DNA of 39,477 nt. Origin: Enterobacter mori LMG 25706. GTDB taxonomy: Bacteria > Pseudomonadota > Gammaproteobacteria > Enterobacterales > Enterobacteriaceae. The stretch spans positions 80,432-119,908 of the forward strand of contig NZ_GL890776.1 of NCBI RefSeq assembly GCF_000211415.1, given 5' to 3'. Below are positions 34,847 through 39,477 of the stretch, one piece after another (the stretch's first letter is position 1; every line of letters begins with the position of its first letter). The notes under the pieces are model-generated. The model was given only the letters and a program-made list of their open reading frames with translations, had not been told where the DNA came from and did not search any database. The translations under genes were made by a program, and so were the position numbers.

Positions 34847-34869
34847 ATGGGTTTTAAATAATGACCCAT
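34847..34869 (+). promoter_or_regulatory. Hairpin just before the fliB-type gene
   Basis: ATGGGT and ACCCAT pair across an 11-nt AT-rich loop, ending 4 nt before the ATG. No Shine-Dalgarno is visible, so the stem sits where ribosomes must bind and might limit translation. Confidence 0.4.
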
Positions 34870-34873
34870 TCGT

Positions 34874-36091
34874 ATGCAAATTCATAAGACCATCAAGCCG
34901 ATTTTTGTGAGTAAATTCCAGTGCGTCGGGCCTGAGTGCCTGATGTCCTGTTGCCGTGGTTGGACAATTTCCATTGATAAGAAAACACATGGAAAATACA
35001 TTTCCTCAACGCATTCGGACATTTCTCGCCTTGCGAAAGCGAACCTCATTCCACTGCGCAAAGGGAAAAATAACTATTCGAGAGTGAAGCTGGATGAGAA
35101 GGGAGACTGTCCCTTTATCGACGAAAATAAACTCTGCCTGATTCACCGTGAATTAGGGGAAAGCGCGCTGTCCCACACCTGTAGCACCTATCCGCGAGGT
35201 TCAACCCGCTACGAAGATGAAACCCGGCACACGATGACGCTCTCCTGTCCTGAAGTGGTTCGGTTAGTGCTCTTCGACGCGGATGCGATGCTGCTTCAGG
35301 AGCAGGAAACGCTGCGGGCAGTCTACAAAACTAACCTCATCGGACGTCGTCAGTCTATGACTGACGTGACTCAGGTTATCCATCTTTTTGCCTGGAACTT
35401 AATCCAGTCTCCATCTCTTAACGTTGAAGAGAACCTGATGGCGCTGGCGCAGTTTATTTTATGCCTGCAGCACGTAAATTTCGACTTGCATAACAAATTT
35501 GAGCAGGTTGAAGATTATTATGAAATGCTGATGGCTGAATTGAAAAATGGCCATTCTCTCTTACAGGCCAATAATATTGGTCAATCAAATGCGATGAAGT
35601 ATCTTGCCTTGTCCGTTATGGGGACGAATGTTGCACGTTTTTCCGCGAGAGAAGAGACCATCCTGAAAGGGCATAAAGCCATTGCTGACTATCTGGATTT
35701 CGCTAATCATCATGATACGGTGGAGCTGGATAAAAAATTTGCTGGCCTCAATCTACAGTGGCGCGGATTATGCGAGAACAGCTGCTTGTCCGAACCGCAC
35801 GTCTTACGTAATTACTTGTTATATAAACTGTATAGCAGCTATTTTCCGGGCAACAGCAACGACACTATTTTGCGTCAGTTTTATCGCATGGTTCTGGAAT
35901 TCTACTATCTGAAAGTCTTCATTAGTGTGAAATCGATGCAGGAAACGATCGACCAGCAGGTCGTCATGAAAACCATCGCAGGCTTTTCGGAAAAGACGAT
36001 GCATAACCAGAGCATGGATGCACGACTCGATTTTGCGATTGATAAAATTAACGGCGGGGATGATTTATCCTGTCTGCTGCTGATTGGTTAA
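34874..36091 (+). CDS. fliB: FliB-family lysine N-methylase (cysteine-rich)
   Basis: A 405-residue protein with the FliB cysteine pattern: Cys17, Cys22, Cys26 and Cys27 (QCVGPECLMSCCRGW), then GDCPF, KLCLIHRELG, HTCSTYPR and LSCPEV within the first 130 residues. A later GLCENSC lies near residue 300. In Salmonella FliB methylates surface lysines of flagellin; the cysteines are thought to hold an iron-sulfur cluster, and demethylmenaquinone has, as recalled, been proposed as methyl donor. Here it lies 103 bp after the fimbrial LuxR-type gene on the same strand, with no flagellin gene in the window. The true substrate is therefore open. Confidence 0.85.
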   Translation: MQIHKTIKPIFVSKFQCVGPECLMSCCRGWTISIDKKTHGKYISSTHSDISRLAKANLIPLRKGKNNYSRVKLDEKGDCPFIDENKLCLIHRELGESALSHTCSTYPRGSTRYEDETRHTMTLSCPEVVRLVLFDADAMLLQEQETLRAVYKTNLIGRRQSMTDVTQVIHLFAWNLIQSPSLNVEENLMALAQFILCLQHVNFDLHNKFEQVEDYYEMLMAELKNGHSLLQANNIGQSNAMKYLALSVMGTNVARFSAREETILKGHKAIADYLDFANHHDTVELDKKFAGLNLQWRGLCENSCLSEPHVLRNYLLYKLYSSYFPGNSNDTILRQFYRMVLEFYYLKVFISVKSMQETIDQQVVMKTIAGFSEKTMHNQSMDARLDFAIDKINGGDDLSCLLLIG

Positions 36092-36105
36092 ACGAACCGT
36101 GGTAA

Positions 36106-36126
36106 GAGGCTCGCGGTGCGAGCCTC
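36106..36126. terminator. Bidirectional terminator-like hairpin between fliB and fdhF
   Basis: The 9-bp stem GAGGCTCGC/GCGAGCCTC with loop GGT sits between the convergent fliB and fdhF stops. Only ATTT follows on the plus side, so it is a modest terminator. Confidence 0.7.
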
Positions 36127-36132
36127 ATTTCC

Positions 36133-38283
36133 TCACACATTTACCGCACTGATTAACCGCGACTTCATGGACTGGTAGGCCGACGCCGCAAAGTCCTCGG
36201 CCCAGCGCTGATCCTCAATCGCCTCCAGCTGCACCGCACAATACTTCGTTTCCGGCGTTTTGGAGACAGGGTCGAGGTTATCCTGGGTCAGCTCGTTGCA
36301 GGCGCCAATCCACCACTGATAGGTCATGTAGACGGCTCCGGCGTTGATGCGTTCGCTGATGCTGGCGCGGGTTATCACTTTACCCCGGCGTGAACGTACC
36401 CAGACCAGTTGGCCGTCTGCAATTCCCAGTTTATAGGCATCGGCGGGGTTCATCTGGACGCGTCCAGGCTCGTCGGCCAGGCTTTGCAGCGCCGCGCAGT
36501 TTCCGGTCATGGAGCGGCAGGAGTAGTGGCCCACCTCGCGTACGGTGCACAGCACCAGCGGGTAATCCTCATCCGGGGTTTCCGCTGGCGCGCGCCAGGC
36601 GGCGGCGAAAAGTTGCCCTTTGCCCGTTGGGGTGTCGAACTGATTGTCCTTGTACAGGTAGGGCGTACCGGGGTGATCGAGCGTCGGGCACGGCCACTGA
36701 ACATGGCCCATCTCGCCCATTTTTGCGTAGGTCACGCCGTAGAACAGCGGGCACAGCTCGCGCATTTCGTCCCAGATCTGCTGGTTGTCGTCGTAATGCA
36801 TCGGGTAGCCCATCTCCGTCGCCAGCAGGCTGATGATCTCCCAGTCGCGCTTCACGTTGCCGCTGGCCTCAATGGCTTTCCCGAAACGCTGGAAGCCGCG
36901 ATCGGCGCAGGTAAAGACGCCGCCGTGTTCACCCCATGAGGTCGCCGGTAACAGCACGTCCGCCACTTCCGCCGTTTTGGTCATAAAGATGTCCTGAACC
37001 ACCACAAAATCGAGCGCGTCGAAACCGCGACGGACCAGGCCGAGATCGGCTTCTGTCTGAAGCGGATCTTCCCCCATGATGTAATACGCTTTGACCTTAC
37101 CTTCCAGCGCAAGATGCGGCACCTCGGTGATGCGCGTCCCGATGCGATCGTCCATTCTGTTGACGTCTACTTTCCACACATCGGCAAATTTCTGTCTGAC
37201 CGCCGGGTCCGTTACCTCCTGATAGCCGGGGAACATATTGGGCAGAACGCCCATGTCACACGCGCCTTGAACGTTGTTTTGCCCGCGCACCGGGCCAACG
37301 CCGACCGCCGGACGGCCCAGGTTGCCTGTCAGCAGCGCCAGGCTGGAAAGGCCTTTCACCACATCAACCGCCTGACCAAACTGGGTAACACCCATCCCCC
37401 ACATTACCGTCGCTGACGGTGCCGCCGCGAACGTGCGCATTGCCTGACGCACATCGCGTGCGGGGATGCCGGTCAGATGCTCCACGCGCTCTGGCGCGTA
37501 ATCTTTGACGATCTGTCGGTACGCCTCCAGCCCTTCCGTAAAACGTGCGACGTAGTTTTTATCGTACAGTTCCTCTTCCAGCAGTACATAGCCAAAGGCA
37601 TTCACCAGTGCCATGTTGCTGCCGTTTTTCAGCTGAAGATGCTGATCGGCAATGCGTGCCGTTTCAATGCGACGCGGATCGCAGACGATGATTTTTGCGC
37701 CATTCTCACGCGCTTTCAGCACGCGCCGGGCGACGATAGGGTGAGAGTCTGCGCAGTTATAGCCGAACACCAGCAGGCATTTTGAGTTTTCAATGTCGTT
37801 GATCGAGTTACTCATGGCGCCGTTACCGAGCGTCTCCTGCAAACCGGCAACCGAAGGGCCATGGCAGACGCGCGCACAGCAATCGACGTTGTTGGTATTA
37901 AGCACGGCACGGGCGAATTTCTGCATGACATAGTTGGTCTCATTACCCGTTCCTCGCGAGGAGCCGGTGGTCATGATTGACCGTGGACCGAACTGTTCTT
38001 TGATGCTCTTGAGCCTGTGGGCGGTATAGCGAATGGCCTCTTCCCAGGTGACGGGGGTGAACGCCTCTCCTTTGTGGTAGCGGAGCATGGGCTGCGTCAG
38101 GCGGGGGGTGAGCAGGCGGGTGTCGTTAAGGAAATCCCAGCCGTAGAATCCTTTCAGGCAAAGCGTGCCCTGATTGGTGATGCCGTCTGCTGCTTCGGCT
38201 CGGATAATACGGTTATTTTCAACGACGAGGTTAAGTTTGCAGCCTGCACCGCAGTACGGGCAGACGCTGGCGATTTTTTTCAT
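36133..38283 (-). CDS. fdhF: Formate dehydrogenase H homologue, cysteine (non-selenocysteine) form
   Basis: A 716-residue molybdopterin enzyme matching E. coli FdhF (715 residues) along its length. The [4Fe-4S] cysteines are Cys8, 11, 15 and 42 (CPYCGAGC, TLCLKG). The active-site stretch reads CCARVCHGPSVAG: residue 140, selenocysteine (UGA) in E. coli, is here Cys with an ordinary TGC codon (37866-37864), followed by His141. It should oxidise formate to CO2 as part of a formate hydrogenlyase or other complex; no hydrogenase genes are nearby. ATG 38283 has AGG 8 nt upstream. A sigma-54-type promoter lies about 65 bp before it. Confidence 0.93.
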   Translation of the reverse strand: MKKIASVCPYCGAGCKLNLVVENNRIIRAEAADGITNQGTLCLKGFYGWDFLNDTRLLTPRLTQPMLRYHKGEAFTPVTWEEAIRYTAHRLKSIKEQFGPRSIMTTGSSRGTGNETNYVMQKFARAVLNTNNVDCCARVCHGPSVAGLQETLGNGAMSNSINDIENSKCLLVFGYNCADSHPIVARRVLKARENGAKIIVCDPRRIETARIADQHLQLKNGSNMALVNAFGYVLLEEELYDKNYVARFTEGLEAYRQIVKDYAPERVEHLTGIPARDVRQAMRTFAAAPSATVMWGMGVTQFGQAVDVVKGLSSLALLTGNLGRPAVGVGPVRGQNNVQGACDMGVLPNMFPGYQEVTDPAVRQKFADVWKVDVNRMDDRIGTRITEVPHLALEGKVKAYYIMGEDPLQTEADLGLVRRGFDALDFVVVQDIFMTKTAEVADVLLPATSWGEHGGVFTCADRGFQRFGKAIEASGNVKRDWEIISLLATEMGYPMHYDDNQQIWDEMRELCPLFYGVTYAKMGEMGHVQWPCPTLDHPGTPYLYKDNQFDTPTGKGQLFAAAWRAPAETPDEDYPLVLCTVREVGHYSCRSMTGNCAALQSLADEPGRVQMNPADAYKLGIADGQLVWVRSRRGKVITRASISERINAGAVYMTYQWWIGACNELTQDNLDPVSKTPETKYCAVQLEAIEDQRWAEDFAASAYQSMKSRLISAVNV

Positions 38284-38325
38284 CAATAACAGACCTGTTA
38301 AGAAATGAAGCAATGTTTAACTGGA

Positions 38326-38348
38326 AAGCCCAGTCCCTTATTGGGCTT
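38326..38348 (-). repeat. Hairpin at the predicted fdhF transcript start
   Basis: AAGCCCA and TGGGCTT pair across a 9-nt loop, immediately downstream of the -12 element. An outer pair GCAATGT/ACATTGC (38310-38316 and 38365-38371) encloses it. The role is unknown. Confidence 0.4.
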
Positions 38349-38365
38349 AAGCAGGATCCATGCCA
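38349..38365 (-). promoter_or_regulatory. Sigma-54 promoter of fdhF
   Basis: The minus strand reads TGGCATGGATCCTGCTT. Compared with TGGCACG-N4-TTGCW it matches 6 of 7 bases in the -24 part and 4 of 5 in the -12 part, with the required GG-N10-GC spacing. Transcription would start near 38339. E. coli fdhF is likewise sigma-54 dependent, activated by FhlA. Confidence 0.8.
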
Positions 38366-38406
38366 CATTGCTTGTGCTTGATTTACAGGATGTTATGGAA
38401 GGAGGA

Positions 38407-38459
38407 CGTGTCATCGTCAGGCTGTTCGTCAGAATTGACGATGACACGCTCGCTTTTTT
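38407..38459 (+). promoter_or_regulatory. Long inverted repeat upstream of fdhF, with T tract on the plus strand
   Basis: 13-bp perfect arms CGTGTCATCGTCA (38407-38419) and TGACGATGACACG (38436-38448) enclose 16 nt. CTCGC and then six T follow on the plus strand. It is centred about 88 bp upstream of the predicted fdhF start, a normal place for a sigma-54 enhancer, and also 24 bp beyond the ariR stop. It may be an FhlA-type enhancer, or a terminator for a plus-strand transcript. Terminating ariR is unlikely because no T tract follows on the minus strand. Confidence 0.5.
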
Positions 38460-38471
38460 GTGAGGAGGGGG

Positions 38472-38750
38472 TCAAAGATCGTCCATGGTGTAACCGACGA
38501 CGATTTCCAGCGTCTTGCGGATCACATCCGCCTGAACGACATCGTCAGTTGCTTCCAGCGTCTGGATCAGCCAGAGGATAATGGCCTTATTGGTCAGATG
38601 TCCTTCAGAGGCAAGGACACAGCGTACTGCAGTAGAAAAAACAGCGGACTCTTCAGCAAAACGTTCGCCTGCATGACGGAAGTATTCCGATAACGCACTG
38701 TCTAGAAAAGCAGAGTGAAATTCGGGTTGAAGCTGAATATTTTGTCTCAT
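38472..38750 (-). CDS. ariR: Biofilm/acid-resistance regulator AriR (YmgB)
   Basis: A 92-residue small helical protein matching E. coli AriR/YmgB, especially LSEYFRHAGERFAEESAVF and the end VIRKTLEIVVGYTMDDL. In E. coli it is linked to biofilm control, acid resistance and signalling through the Rcs system. Third gene of the ycgZ-ymgA-ariR set, 29 bp after ymgA. GGTGAG precedes the ATG. Confidence 0.9.
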   Translation of the reverse strand: MRQNIQLQPEFHSAFLDSALSEYFRHAGERFAEESAVFSTAVRCVLASEGHLTNKAIILWLIQTLEATDDVVQADVIRKTLEIVVGYTMDDL

Positions 38751-38779
38751 TTGTTCTCACCGTAGCTGTATGGTTGCAG

Positions 38780-39100
38780 TCAATGTATCTTCTTTGGATC
38801 GGACGGTTTTCCATTACCCAATAACGGCACTACATTGTCTCGACTCTCTCTGAGAGATCCCTCTCTTTTTGGTCGTCCGTGTGCGGTTCTGCGACGTTTA
38901 AAGGCGAGGTCATTTGAACCGATTTCGGCAATCACCCTCGCAAGTGTCTCCCGCCGCTGGGGATCCTTTTCATGTGCTTTCATACTGCGCAGACGCTGGA
39001 TGAGACCTTCGGTTGTCACGGGGCCACGCTCTCTCAGAAGAGAAAGAACGGCTTCACCGATTAGCTGGTCGATCAGGCGATCTGCGTCACTACTGTTCAT
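38780..39100 (-). CDS. ymgA: YmgA-like connector protein
   Basis: A 106-residue protein of the same small family. The N-terminal half (IGEAVLSLLRERGPVTTEGLIQRL, then a charged helix) corresponds to E. coli YmgA, and the end KKIH resembles its terminus. It is longer than E. coli YmgA (about 90 residues) because of a basic, probably disordered stretch (FKRRRTAHGRPKREGSLRES). ATG 39100 lies 4 bp after the ycgZ stop; an upstream in-frame extension to 39127 overlaps ycgZ and is not needed. Confidence 0.82.
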   Translation of the reverse strand: MNSSDADRLIDQLIGEAVLSLLRERGPVTTEGLIQRLRSMKAHEKDPQRRETLARVIAEIGSNDLAFKRRRTAHGRPKREGSLRESRDNVVPLLGNGKPSDPKKIH

Positions 39101-39104
39101 CACG

Positions 39105-39344
39105 TTACCGTTCGAAAAGCAGTCCAAGCAGCATGTGATAATGCTGTTCCTCTTCCGGGCCTTCAGCCCTTTCGAGGCGACTTAAAAGTTTGGTACAGAG
39201 CGATTTGCGATTGAGATGTCGCCCGTCGCTAAGAATTTCAACAACCACCTGACCCAGCGTCTCCTGCTGAGTAGGTAGCGCGGCTTTCTCGAAGTACTGC
39301 GCGATTGCTGCTGCTGAATCTGCGACATAACCGTTCTGGTTCAT
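39105..39344 (-). CDS. ycgZ: YcgZ-like connector protein
   Basis: A 79-residue protein close to E. coli YcgZ (LPTQQETLGQVVVEIL, RHLNRKSLCTKLLSRLE, ending LLGLLFER). In E. coli the ycgZ-ymgAB operon is repressed by the MerR-like BluR, released by blue light through BluF, and acts via the Rcs phosphorelay to lower curli and raise colanic acid. ATG 39344 has CAGGAG at 7 nt. First gene of the operon. Confidence 0.9.
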   Translation of the reverse strand: MNQNGYVADSAAAIAQYFEKAALPTQQETLGQVVVEILSDGRHLNRKSLCTKLLSRLERAEGPEEEQHYHMLLGLLFER

Positions 39345-39377
39345 GTTTCGCTCCTGTAAATATCCGTAATCAGTAAC

Positions 39378-39406
39378 GTTACAATTAAGGTATACATATT
39401 TTTCAA
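39378..39406 (-). promoter_or_regulatory. Putative ycgZ promoter
   Basis: The minus strand has -35 TTGAAA (39406-39401) and -10 TGTAAC (39383-39378) with 17-bp spacing. The start would be near 39371, giving a leader of about 27 nt. The -35 touches the large palindrome upstream. Confidence 0.5.
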
Positions 39407-39433
39407 ATCTGTACATTCAAAATGTACAGATTT
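39405..39433. promoter_or_regulatory. MerR/MlrA-like palindromic operator upstream of ycgZ
   Basis: 13-bp perfect arms AAATCTGTACATT and AATGTACAGATTT surround a 3-nt centre. The half-sites AAATCTGTACA and TGTACAGATTT resemble those recalled for the MerR-like regulator MlrA (AAAATTGTACA/TGTACAATTTT). BluR, the known repressor of this operon in E. coli, is related to MlrA. The site abuts the proposed -35 element. The remaining bases to the window end are AT-rich and hold no gene. Confidence 0.65.
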
Positions 39434-39477
39434 TTAAATTTTTCTTGATATATTTTATAATTTTTATAAATATCAGT

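Noticed and set aside
1-39477. tRNA genes, CRISPR arrays, insertion sequences, integrases, origins
   Set aside because: None was recognised: no regular spaced repeats, no transposase or integrase motifs, and no tRNA-like cloverleaf noticed by eye. A tRNAscan or ISfinder run was not possible here.

Overview
The window reads as a chromosomal segment of an Enterobacteriaceae member, most likely Enterobacter (cloacae complex) or a close relative such as Lelliottia or Leclercia. The basis is near-identity in recall to Escherichia coli proteins (PheT, IhfA, PpsA, AroH, YdiJ), a moderately GC-rich core, and REP-type palindromes. The genus is an inference.

Layout. (1) 1-4199, plus strand: the 3' end of pheT, ihfA, the vitamin B12 uptake genes btuC-btuE-btuD, and nlpC. 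(2) 4200-6711: a structured 294-bp spacer, then the degenerate EAL protein YdiV/RflP and the AMPylase SelO. (3) 6708-12592, minus strand: a complete heme uptake operon hemP-hmuR-hmuS-hmuT-hmuU-hmuV under a near-consensus Fur box. (4) 12785-17531: aroH with a TrpR operator, ppsR, and divergent ppsA. (5) 17766-21545: a two-gene glycoside cassette (GPH-family symporter and GH3 glycosidase). (6) 21553-26929: the Rcs-controlled sRNA RprA, ydiK, and ydiJ-menI-ydiH. (7) 26976-36091, an accessory block: two tandem CRP/FNR-fold IprA-like regulators, a chaperone-usher fimbrial operon (pilin, chaperone, usher, adhesin, minor subunit, LuxR-type regulator) and a FliB-type lysine N-methylase. (8) 36133-38283: a formate dehydrogenase H homologue with Cys in place of selenocysteine, behind a sigma-54-type promoter. 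(9) 38472-39344: the ycgZ-ymgA-ariR small-protein operon, preceded by a long MerR/MlrA-like palindrome.

The most interesting part is the accessory block. The 417 bp between the second IprA-like regulator and the fimbrial operon carry three exact copies of the palindrome GTCTA-N4-TAGAC. This has the 5-4-5 geometry of FNR-family operators but different half-sites, and the two neighbouring regulators have nearly identical recognition helices. The operon is followed by a protein-lysine methylase gene of the family that modifies flagellin in Salmonella, although no flagellin gene is in the window. Together these suggest a self-contained surface-fibre module with its own two-regulator switch and perhaps pilin lysine methylation. 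The component families are known; this wiring is inferred.

Several genes in the window bear on the choice between motility and biofilm: YdiV (anti-FlhDC), RprA, the fimbriae with their regulators, FliB, and YcgZ/YmgA/AriR.
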